Below, in pieces: positions 42,546 through 49,948 of a stretch of 64,000 nucleotides of DNA. A program made the translations under genes and the position numbers. Each line of letters opens with the position of its first letter. Position 1 is the stretch's first letter. The notes under the pieces were generated by a model that saw only the letters and a list, made by a program, of their open reading frames with translations, ran no database searches and was not told the origin of the DNA. Source of the DNA: Myxococcota bacterium (GTDB lineage Bacteria > Myxococcota_A > UBA796 > UBA2385). The stretch covers positions 1-64,000 of the forward strand of contig JAKLKF010000024.1 of assembly GCA_023150805.1 (NCBI GenBank), in the 5' to 3' direction.

Positions 42546-44216
42546 GTGTACAACGACTTCCTCATCCTCGGCGGCGCCGGCCTGGTCGGCCTGCAGGTCT
42601 GCCGTCACCTGGTCGAGCAGCTCCAGCCCAAGCGCATCGTCGTCGCCTCCCTGCTCCAGGACGAGGCGGTGGCCGCCTGCGCCGCGCTGCGGGCCGAGCT
42701 GGGCGACAAGATCTCCTTCGTGCCCGAGTGGGGCAACCTGTTCGTGCCCACCGACCTGGCCCAGCTCGCCCGCGGCGAGATCCTGGCCGACGCCGACCGG
42801 CGCCGCCGCCTGCTGGTCAGCCTGTACGAGGACTTCGACGCCGCCTACGACGGCAACCACCTGGTGCAGATGATCCGCCGCCACCGCCCCGAGGTGGTGG
42901 TCGACTGCGTGAACACGGCCACCGGCCTGTCCTACCAGGACGTGTTCGACGGCGCGGCCAAGGTCCGGGAGTGGATCGGCCCCGACGGCTTCGACCAGAA
43001 GGGCATCCCCGACCTGGAGGCCTTCCTGCTCTCCCAGGGCGCGCCCCAGATCATCCGCCACGTGCGCTTCGTGCACCGCGTCAGCACCGAGTGCCAGACC
43101 CGGGTCTACGTCAAGGTCGGTACCACCGGCACCGGCGGCATGGGGCTCAACATCCCCTACACCCACAGCGAGGACAAGCCCAGCAGCGTGCTCCTCGCCA
43201 AGAACGAGGCCGCCTTCGGCCACACCGGCCTGCTCTTCCTGCTGGCCCGCACCCCGCACGCCCCCATCGTCAAGGAGGTCAAGCCGGCCGCGATGATCGG
43301 CTACCGCGGCGTGCAGGTGAAGCTGGCCGCCGACAAGCACCGCAACAGCGAGCTGTTCGCCCCGGTCCAGGCCCCCCTGGACGGCAGCCTGGAGCTGCGC
43401 CAGGACGACGCCGGCTACGAGCGGGTCGGCAAGCTCCAGGTCCCCATCGTCGACACGGGCGAGAACGGCGTGTTCACCCGCGGCGAGTTCGCCGCCATCA
43501 CCGCCCTCGGCCAGATGGAGTTCATCACCCCCGAGGAGATCGCCCGCACCGTCGTGCACGAGATCCGCGGCGCCAACACCGGCCAGGACGTGATCTCGGC
43601 CATGGACGCCAGCGTGCTCAACCCCTCGTACAAGGCCGGCCTGCTGCGCCGCGCGGCGCTGGCCGACCTGGCCGACGTCGAGGCCGAGAGCGGCGTGCCC
43701 AGCGTGGCGCTCGGCAAGCTCGGCCCGCCCGAGCTGTCCAAGCTGCTCTTCGAGGCCCACCTGCTGCGGCACGTCTACGGCTCGCTCGAGGCCGCCGTCG
43801 CCGAGGGGCTGACCCCCCAGGTCATGTCGTCCGCACTCCAGGCCGCCCTGGAGCCGTCAGGCGTCGCCCGCACCGCGCCCTCCATCGGCATCCCCGTGCT
43901 GCTGCCCGACGGCCGCAGCATCCTGCGCGGCCCCCGCATCAACGTGCCCCAGGTCCTGGGCCACGCCACCGCCGTCCAGTGGAGCAGCCCCGCCGAGCTC
44001 GAGGGCTGGGTCAAGCGCGGCTGGGTCGACCTGCGCCCCGAGAACATGGCCACCTGGCAGGCCCGCTTCCGCACCATGCTGGCCAGCCGGGCGAAGCTGC
44101 GCACCGCCGGCTCGGCCGCCGCGAACATCCACGCCTGGTCCGCCGACCACTTCGAGATCGGCGAGGTCGTGGCCTGGATCTTCAACAACGAGCTGGAGGG
44201 GTACCGGATGAAGTAG
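42546..44216 (+). CDS. Rossmann-fold NAD(P)-dependent dehydrogenase/epimerase-like protein
   Basis: A 556-residue protein starting at GTG 42546. The N-terminus has a dinucleotide-binding loop (FLILGGAGLVGLQVCRHLVE) and further Rossmann strands (RIVVASLLQDEAVA, EVVVDCVNTATGL). The middle includes VHRVSTECQTRVYVKVGTTG and GMGLNIPYTHSED; the C-terminal half is mixed helical. It is longer than ordinary SDR or epimerase proteins and may be a short-chain-dehydrogenase-type enzyme with an added domain; the reaction cannot be inferred. A decayed copy of its 3' half is at 52281-52412, so it marks the left edge of the accessory segment. Confidence 0.75.
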   Translation: MYNDFLILGGAGLVGLQVCRHLVEQLQPKRIVVASLLQDEAVAACAALRAELGDKISFVPEWGNLFVPTDLAQLARGEILADADRRRRLLVSLYEDFDAAYDGNHLVQMIRRHRPEVVVDCVNTATGLSYQDVFDGAAKVREWIGPDGFDQKGIPDLEAFLLSQGAPQIIRHVRFVHRVSTECQTRVYVKVGTTGTGGMGLNIPYTHSEDKPSSVLLAKNEAAFGHTGLLFLLARTPHAPIVKEVKPAAMIGYRGVQVKLAADKHRNSELFAPVQAPLDGSLELRQDDAGYERVGKLQVPIVDTGENGVFTRGEFAAITALGQMEFITPEEIARTVVHEIRGANTGQDVISAMDASVLNPSYKAGLLRRAALADLADVEAESGVPSVALGKLGPPELSKLLFEAHLLRHVYGSLEAAVAEGLTPQVMSSALQAALEPSGVARTAPSIGIPVLLPDGRSILRGPRINVPQVLGHATAVQWSSPAELEGWVKRGWVDLRPENMATWQARFRTMLASRAKLRTAGSAAANIHAWSADHFEIGEVVAWIFNNELEGYRMK

Positions 44217-44261
44217 GGCGGGGTGGGCGGCGTGGGGCGACCCGCCGGAATCACTCGACGC

Positions 44262-45878
44262 CTACCCGGCATGGATCTGTGACTGCACATCGTCCCGGCA
44301 GTTGATCGCCACGACGCGCAGGCCGACCGCCTTCTCGTACCCGAGGACGCGGGCGCGGCCCGAGAGCCGCTCCACGACCTCTTTGAACGTGAGCCTCCTG
44401 TCGCCCTCCCTCCAGTGACTCTTCGTACCGGAATGGATCACCAAGAGGATGCCGTGGCGCGAGCATGGGTCGCGCAGGTACTGGCCTACGAGCTGCCTCT
44501 CCAGGGCGGCGTCGAGCTGGGGCACGGTCCATCTGTCGGCGATTTTGATCTCGATCCCGACGACCGCCGATGGGTGCGACGAGTGGAGGCGAACGTCTGG
44601 CTTCTTGCGCAGATCCAGCTCCTCTTCGCGCACAACAGAGCACCGCGCTGTGGTGAGCTGCAGATGGTTGGCGACGAACGCTTGTACGCCTGCCTCGTCG
44701 GATTGTCGTAGCAGGTTCCGGCACGAGAAGGGGCCCCTCTCGACGGTCCTGCGAAGGTCCTCCAGGCGGTCGAGGACGTACTCGAAGAAGCCCTCGGCGT
44801 CGGCGAAGTGCGCTTTCGGCACGTCCAGGAACTCCCGCGCTCCCCGAAGATCGAGGGGCGGCGCCTCAGCGTCGCGCTCGCACCGTTCGTGCGCCAGCCG
44901 CGCGAACCAGTCGCCGTGCGCAGCGGTCGCGGGGTCGACCGCCAGGGCCAGAAGCGCGCGGAACGCGTCCTCCCCCGGAACATTCGCGAGGCGGCCCACC
45001 AGGCCGGACCGGCTCCGCTCCGCATCGTCGCGGGGGCCCGGCGTGAAGACTTCTCCGCTGGGCCGGTGGACGTCCGCCGCGGGCGCCACGACGCGGTAGG
45101 TGGATCGTACGAGGTCGGCCAGCGCGGGCGTGTCGAGGCCCGATGGGGTCCAGTCGACCGCCGCAACGGCCTCGACGAGGGACTGCTGCCCGGCATGTCG
45201 ATCGGCGGCGTCCCGCAGGATCGAGGCCGCGGCCCCGGGGTCTTGTCCTGCGAGGAATTGCCACCACAATGACGACGCCGGGTCCCCGTCGAGCGAGGCG
45301 CGGGGGCGCGCGAGGGCAAGCAGGCGCTCGCGTTTCTCGGCATCGACCACCACGGCGGCGAGCGCCCGTTCGAGCGCTCGGGCGTCTGCGTTCGGACGCG
45401 CCTCGATCAACTGGAGGAGCATGGGCGTGGCCAGCCTGCGGACGCGTTCGTCGCGGTGTCCGAGGTTGTCGAGCACCGCGCGGTCGGGAGACGTACCGGT
45501 CCCGACGTACTGCGCCTCCAGGACAGGGGCGAGCACGCCAAGAACCGCCCCCGGCCGAGCCTCGGCGAGGGCCCCGAACCAGGACGGGTAGTCGTTGATC
45601 TCGCACAGCGCAAACGCCGTCGCCTGCGCCACCTCCTCCTCCGACAGGTCGCCGGGCGACAACCCGTCCGCGAACGCGATGTTCAGCCCGGTCAAGCCCA
45701 CGGGGACGAACCACTCGACCTCGTTCTGCTTGTCCCGCTCGTGTGGGAGCATCGGACGGAACCGCCTCCATGCCTGCTTGAGGCCCTCCCGCGCGGCCTC
45801 GGCGACCTCGTCGCCGAACGGGCCAGCGAGGGACCGCCAGTCCGAATGCCCCCACCTGCTGTGCCGGTGGTCCTCCAT
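44262..45878 (-). CDS. PD-(D/E)XK nuclease half of an interrupted NACHT protein
   Basis: This ORF gives 538 residues from ATG 45878, but the frame is open back to the TAG at 45960-45962 that ends the NACHT gene, and no Shine-Dalgarno precedes the ATG. The in-frame leader NREELTALVGEVRRGSHGGA reads as coding. The body is helical-repeat-like (WGHSDWRSLAGPFGDEVAEA, FVPVGLTGLNIAFADGLSPG). The C-terminus is a PD-(D/E)XK restriction-endonuclease fold: EELDLRKKPDVRL (~425), VVGIEIKIADRW (~440), then [17 protein letters not shown]. It is probably the C-terminal part of one long NACHT-nuclease polypeptide, split by the amber codon. Confidence 0.8.
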   Translation of the reverse strand: MEDHRHSRWGHSDWRSLAGPFGDEVAEAAREGLKQAWRRFRPMLPHERDKQNEVEWFVPVGLTGLNIAFADGLSPGDLSEEEVAQATAFALCEINDYPSWFGALAEARPGAVLGVLAPVLEAQYVGTGTSPDRAVLDNLGHRDERVRRLATPMLLQLIEARPNADARALERALAAVVVDAEKRERLLALARPRASLDGDPASSLWWQFLAGQDPGAAASILRDAADRHAGQQSLVEAVAAVDWTPSGLDTPALADLVRSTYRVVAPAADVHRPSGEVFTPGPRDDAERSRSGLVGRLANVPGEDAFRALLALAVDPATAAHGDWFARLAHERCERDAEAPPLDLRGAREFLDVPKAHFADAEGFFEYVLDRLEDLRRTVERGPFSCRNLLRQSDEAGVQAFVANHLQLTTARCSVVREEELDLRKKPDVRLHSSHPSAVVGIEIKIADRWTVPQLDAALERQLVGQYLRDPCSRHGILLVIHSGTKSHWREGDRRLTFKEVVERLSGRARVLGYEKAVGLRVVAINCRDDVQSQIHAG

Positions 45879-45959
45879 GCGCCCGACCAGGAACCGGAGC
45901 GCCCCGCCGTGGCTGCCGCGTCGTACCTCGCCGACCAGGGCGGTCAGTTCCTCGCGGTT

Positions 45960-48476
45960 CTAGCGCTCCCGGGCCGTGTGCTCGGCCTCGAGCTCGGCTG
46001 AGTGACGACGGCGCTCCTCCTCGTGGGGGTCCGGAGCCGCGCGGCGCTCACGCCGGCGGGCGACGGCCGCGGCGAGCTCCGGAAAGGCGGCGGCGGCCGC
46101 TTCCACTGTCTCCACTTCGTCGGCGCTCGCGCAGGCCATGCACGCGAGGACGAACCAGACCGCGCGCGCCTTGGCCGTCCGCGCCGCGAGGAGCTCCTCG
46201 ATCATCCAGATGGAGTCGCCCGGCCGCGGCCTCCAAAGGTCGTGTGGCTCCTCTCGAAAGGCCGCGTCGGGCCGCGTGAGCTCAATGGATGCGCGCCGGA
46301 CTCGCCTCCCGACGAGCCAGCGGAGCGTGGCCCGCCGGACCTCGCGGGCGGCCATCAGCTCGAAGACGCCCCGGTAGACTTCGCCGCGTGCGTCCGGAGC
46401 CTCATGGACGCGGGCGAGCGCCCACAGCCACGGGGCCCAGGCTTCCACCGTAGATCGGGCCGGAACTCCGTCGCGTAGCCGGCGTTCGAAGAGACCGCGG
46501 AGGACCGTCGCGAGCCGGACGGCCTGCGCGCCTGCGGCGCCCCGGCGCGTGGGGATGGTTCTTGCGCGACGAAGGAGCGCCGGGCCCACAATCGCCGCGA
46601 GCTCCTCGTGCCGGCGCGGGTCGTACTCGCGATCGAGGAGCCAGGTCCAGTCGTGGGCCTCGGACCGGGACGCGCGCGTGGCCGCCTTGGCCCAGGTCAA
46701 CATGGCCGCGCCGAGGTCCGCGGTGGTCATCGTCTCCGGGTAGAGCGCGTCTGCCGCCTCGAAGAGCACCTCGTTCACCGGACTCCGGCCATTGAGCACC
46801 ATGCGCACCACGCGCTCTCGCACGGCTGCGCCCCCCGCGGAAGCGGCAGCGCGCACGGCCAGCGCACGGAGCTCCGGCGAAGTCCCGCGGGCCGTGGCGA
46901 GCCGCAGGGCGTCCTCGGCGTTCCCTGCGAGCCGGCCGTGCCACACGAGCCGGAGCAACAACTCCGACCCGCGGCGCCCAGGGTGCCGCAGCCTCTCCCG
47001 GATGAGGTCGCAAAGCTCCGGGCACGCGAAGCGGGCCAGGTCCAGGTGGTCGGCCCCCTCCCGCCGCCACGGGTGGCGTTCCAGCTCCGTGAGGATGCGC
47101 GCGAGCGCACCCCCACGCTCGCCGGGCGGGACGGCCGCGGGGTCTCCGGCCTGCAGCAGGAGATGCGGGTCCGCCTCCAATAGCGCTCGGCGAAGGCCGG
47201 GGTCCCAGCCGGCCGCCCAGCCGGCGACGCCGCGCAGCGAAGGCGGGACCACTCGCCGGCCATAGCGTTCGCGCACGAGAAAGTCGGCGAGCGCGGAGCC
47301 GCCCGGCTGGCGCCCGAGCAGGTGGAAGAGGGCCATCGCGGCGAGGTACTCCTCCGTCGCCCGGTGGTGGACGCGCCGGGCTCCCGGGCCGTCGTCGACG
47401 AAGATCGCACGGTCGGTGAGTTCCACAAGCTCCCGCGGCGACATCCAGGCCAGCGCCGCGGACGGGTCCAGCGCGCCGTCCGCGGTCCCGGCGTCGGCCT
47501 GGGCGACGCGGACCCTGTGCTCGCCGCACAGGATGGCGACGAGGGCGAGCTCGCGGGCGCCCTTCGCGGCGTTCTCGGGGCTGAGCACGGTGTGCTTCCG
47601 CCGGGACGGGCCGTGCTCCTGCAGGCGGGCCGCGACGTTGTCCTCCATGAGCTGAGTGAGGGTCCCGATGCTGCCGCGGCGGTTCCACGAGGCGACGAGC
47701 CACGTGACATCGGCCGGACGCTCGATGAGCGCCCACGCGCCAGTCTGGCGGACCGCGTCGCGGAGCCGGGCGACATCCCTTGCGCCCTTCGACCGCGCCA
47801 GCTCGATCGCCTGTTCCTCGGAGAGCACGGCCATCCGGACGACACGGACCTCTGGAACTGCATCGGCGGCCGGGGCGACGCTCTGGCGGCGGCGCGCCGC
47901 GGCTGGTTCGGTGACCGAGGCGGGCGGGGCGTCGCCTTCGGCAGGAGGGGGCGGCTCCGGAGACTTGAAGTACCCGGCCAGCGCGGCGCGGTCCTCCTCC
48001 GTCCGCCACTCCGCGACGCGGCAGGTCAGCACTACCCGTACTCTGGGCCACTCCGCGTGAAGTTCCGTCGCGAGCCGATCGATTGCAGCTTCGAGCGTGC
48101 CGCTGGTGTTCCGGGCTTCGTCCAGCGAGTCCAACACGAACATGCATGCGGCGCCGGAGGCCCGCCACGCCTCGATCGCCGGACGCTCGTGCTGAGGCAC
48201 GAGCGGCGCGCCCGAGCGGCAGAGGTCGGACACCGTGCGGTAGACCGCATGGCCCCCCGCCGCCCGAATCGCTTCGACCTTCGCCTTGGCCTCGGTGGTT
48301 TTTCCGCAGCCGGTCTCGCCCAGTAGCACGACACACCTGGACCGCAGGAGCTCGTCCCAGCCCAGGGTCACGCGGTCGGCGTAGCTCCCGAGCATCCGCA
48401 CCGTCAGCGCAGAGATGTCCCGCGCGCCGAAGTCGACGAAGCGGCGGCCGAGGTCGATGTAGTCGTACCGTTCCAT
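45960..48476 (-). CDS. NACHT-type STAND NTPase (Avs-like defence candidate)
   Basis: An 838-residue ORF. ATG 48476 is preferred over GTG 48497. Near the N-terminus is Walker A VVLLGETGCGKTTEAKAKVE, then the NACHT Walker B CMFVLDSLDEARN and a sensor-like strand RVRVVLTCRVAEWR. A winged-helix-like segment and long helical-repeat sensor region follow (LFHLLGRQPGGSALADFLVR, LRLVWHGRLAGNAEDALRLA). It ends at TAG 45960 in charged sequence RRHSAELEAEHTARER, and the same frame continues into the nuclease ORF. In STAND defence proteins the repeats recognise a phage product and NTP-driven oligomerisation activates the effector. Base composition and codon use are less extreme than the chromosomal genes around it. 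Confidence 0.88.
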   Translation of the reverse strand: MERYDYIDLGRRFVDFGARDISALTVRMLGSYADRVTLGWDELLRSRCVVLLGETGCGKTTEAKAKVEAIRAAGGHAVYRTVSDLCRSGAPLVPQHERPAIEAWRASGAACMFVLDSLDEARNTSGTLEAAIDRLATELHAEWPRVRVVLTCRVAEWRTEEDRAALAGYFKSPEPPPPAEGDAPPASVTEPAAARRRQSVAPAADAVPEVRVVRMAVLSEEQAIELARSKGARDVARLRDAVRQTGAWALIERPADVTWLVASWNRRGSIGTLTQLMEDNVAARLQEHGPSRRKHTVLSPENAAKGARELALVAILCGEHRVRVAQADAGTADGALDPSAALAWMSPRELVELTDRAIFVDDGPGARRVHHRATEEYLAAMALFHLLGRQPGGSALADFLVRERYGRRVVPPSLRGVAGWAAGWDPGLRRALLEADPHLLLQAGDPAAVPPGERGGALARILTELERHPWRREGADHLDLARFACPELCDLIRERLRHPGRRGSELLLRLVWHGRLAGNAEDALRLATARGTSPELRALAVRAAASAGGAAVRERVVRMVLNGRSPVNEVLFEAADALYPETMTTADLGAAMLTWAKAATRASRSEAHDWTWLLDREYDPRRHEELAAIVGPALLRRARTIPTRRGAAGAQAVRLATVLRGLFERRLRDGVPARSTVEAWAPWLWALARVHEAPDARGEVYRGVFELMAAREVRRATLRWLVGRRVRRASIELTRPDAAFREEPHDLWRPRPGDSIWMIEELLAARTAKARAVWFVLACMACASADEVETVEAAAAAFPELAAAVARRRERRAAPDPHEEERRRHSAELEAEHTARER

Positions 48477-48533
48477 GCCTGTACACCGTATGCCCACGAC
48501 CCCAGCGGCGACAAACCAACGCCTGGCCGCTCA

Positions 48534-48746
48534 TCACCACTGAGGCAGGACGACCAGAGGCGGCGCGGACATCAGCGGTCCCGGGTGGGTGAGGGGCATC
48601 GTCTGCACCAGCTCGACGACATCGAGGAAGAGGCCCGTCGACGTCGGGATGCTCTGCTCGACAGGCGAGAACGCCGGGTAGTCCATCGGAACGAGGTGGA
48701 GCTGGTGTTCTTCGCGTCGCAGCGACCCATGATCTACGCACGTCAA
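48534..48746 (-). CDS. Doubtful small ORF upstream of the NACHT gene
   Basis: A 70-residue ORF, or about 50 residues from the internal MDYPAFSPVEQSIPTSTG. It is 57 bases upstream of the preferred NACHT start, on the same strand, within a 350-base region otherwise without a gene. The sequence is neither repetitive nor obviously a shadow (no overlapping gene on the other strand), with a C-terminus PLMSAPPLVVLPQW. No motif or ribosome-binding site is convincing. It could be a gene remnant at the island's internal junction. Confidence 0.25.
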   Translation of the reverse strand: MTCVDHGSLRREEHQLHLVPMDYPAFSPVEQSIPTSTGLFLDVVELVQTMPLTHPGPLMSAPPLVVLPQW

Positions 48747-48776
48747 TGTCGACGTGCGTCGAATTTGACGTGCGTC
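48736..48776. promoter_or_regulatory. Inverted plus direct repeat upstream of the ATPase operon
   Basis: ACGCACGTC (48736-48744) and GACGTGCGT (48751-48759) form a perfect 9-bp inverted repeat around AATGTC; a third copy GACGTGCGTC follows at 48767. The stretch is AT-richer than its surroundings and lies 54-94 bases upstream of the ATPase start at 48830. Its form fits an operator for a dimeric regulator. No regulator gene is adjacent. Confidence 0.6.
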
Positions 48777-48829
48777 ACGTTTGACTTTCTTTGGAGGCGG
48801 CGCTACACCGGGACATGTCTGGAGCGCCC

Positions 48830-49948
48830 ATGATCGCCGACTCCCCTGTCCCCCGCCTGGACATCCTCCGTCAGCTCAAGGACCGCTTGCAGCGCGGCAG
48901 CGTGGTGCTCCATGGCCCCCGGCGCTTCGGCAAGAGCACCCTGGTGGGCCAGCTCGTGCAGGCCAGCCCACCGTCGATGTCGGTGCTGGCCCTCGACCTG
49001 GAGGGCATGCATCGAGACCCCGTCGACGAGCTGGCCCGCGCCCTGCGGACCGAGCTCCCCAGGTCCACCTGGGCCCGGGCCCTCGACCTGGGCCGCAGGT
49101 TCGATTCCCTGGAAGCAGCCGGCTTCGGCCTCTCGTTGAAACAGGGCGAGGTGCCGGCACCGTGGAGTCGCGTCGAGCAGCTCCTCCGAGACGCGGTGGC
49201 CGCGCTCGGCGAGAAGACGCTCGTGGTCGCGCTGGACGAAGTGCCCTGGTGGTTGGACGCGGTCAGGTCGACGCAGGGCGCCCCGGCTGCCCGGGCAGCG
49301 CTGGCCCAGCTCCGGCGCCTGCGCCAGCACCCCCAGCTTCGATCCCGCCTGCGAATGATCCTGACGGGCTCCATGGGGCTCTCGGGCCTCGCGGGAGAGC
49401 TGGGCGCCTCGGCCGAGCTCAATGACCTGGACGTGCTGGAGATGCCACCGATGGACCCTGAGGAGGGCCGCACACTGTTCGAAGTAGAGCTGCGGGCGGA
49501 CCAGAGGTGTGACCCGGAGGTCGCGGGGTACGCGGTCGCGATGGCAGGCGGCAGTCCGCATTGGATCAAGCTGCTGGCAGTGGAGTGTGGCGAGGCCCCC
49601 GCTCCCGATGTCGCCGCGGTGGATCGGGCCGTCGACCGCCTGCTCCAGCCTGCGCTGCGTCATCTCTTCGCCGACGAGGGCATGGAGCACTTCCGTCGGC
49701 GGCATCCCGCTCGGCTGGCCGTACTCCAGGCGATGTTGTCGGCGGTGGACGGCGCCGACCGTGGGGTCCCCCGCCAGGCGGCCTTCAACGCCGCCGTCCT
49801 CACGGACCCCGACCTTCGACAGACTGACGCGCGGGACTGCCTGTTCCTGCTCTACGACGCCTTTCTGCTCCGCGAGGACGGCCCCGAGGCCGTCGCCTGG
49901 GTCAACCCGATCTTCCGCCGCTGGTGGCGGCGCTACGGTGTCGCATGA
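48830..49948 (+). CDS. AAA/STAND-like ATPase, first gene of a two-ATPase operon
   Basis: A 372-residue protein. ATG 48830 is preferred to the TTG at 48791 because GGAG lies five bases upstream. The N-terminus matches archaeal-type STAND ATPases: PVPRLDILRQLKDRLQRGSV, Walker A LHGPRRFGKSTLVGQL, Walker B TLVVALDEVPWWL and sensor strand RMILTGSMGLSGL (the GS motif). A helical and winged-helix-like C-terminus ends in NPIFRRWWRRYGVA. Proteins of this group often belong to defence or mobile-element systems. It overlaps the next ATPase gene by four bases (ATGA), implying coupled synthesis and perhaps a complex. Confidence 0.85.
   Translation: MIADSPVPRLDILRQLKDRLQRGSVVLHGPRRFGKSTLVGQLVQASPPSMSVLALDLEGMHRDPVDELARALRTELPRSTWARALDLGRRFDSLEAAGFGLSLKQGEVPAPWSRVEQLLRDAVAALGEKTLVVALDEVPWWLDAVRSTQGAPAARAALAQLRRLRQHPQLRSRLRMILTGSMGLSGLAGELGASAELNDLDVLEMPPMDPEEGRTLFEVELRADQRCDPEVAGYAVAMAGGSPHWIKLLAVECGEAPAPDVAAVDRAVDRLLQPALRHLFADEGMEHFRRRHPARLAVLQAMLSAVDGADRGVPRQAAFNAAVLTDPDLRQTDARDCLFLLYDAFLLREDGPEAVAWVNPIFRRWWRRYGVA

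Noticed and set aside
48791-48829. TTG start at 48791 for the first ATPase
   Set aside because: It adds 13 residues without a ribosome-binding site; ATG 48830 has GGAG at proper spacing and begins with conserved-looking sequence.
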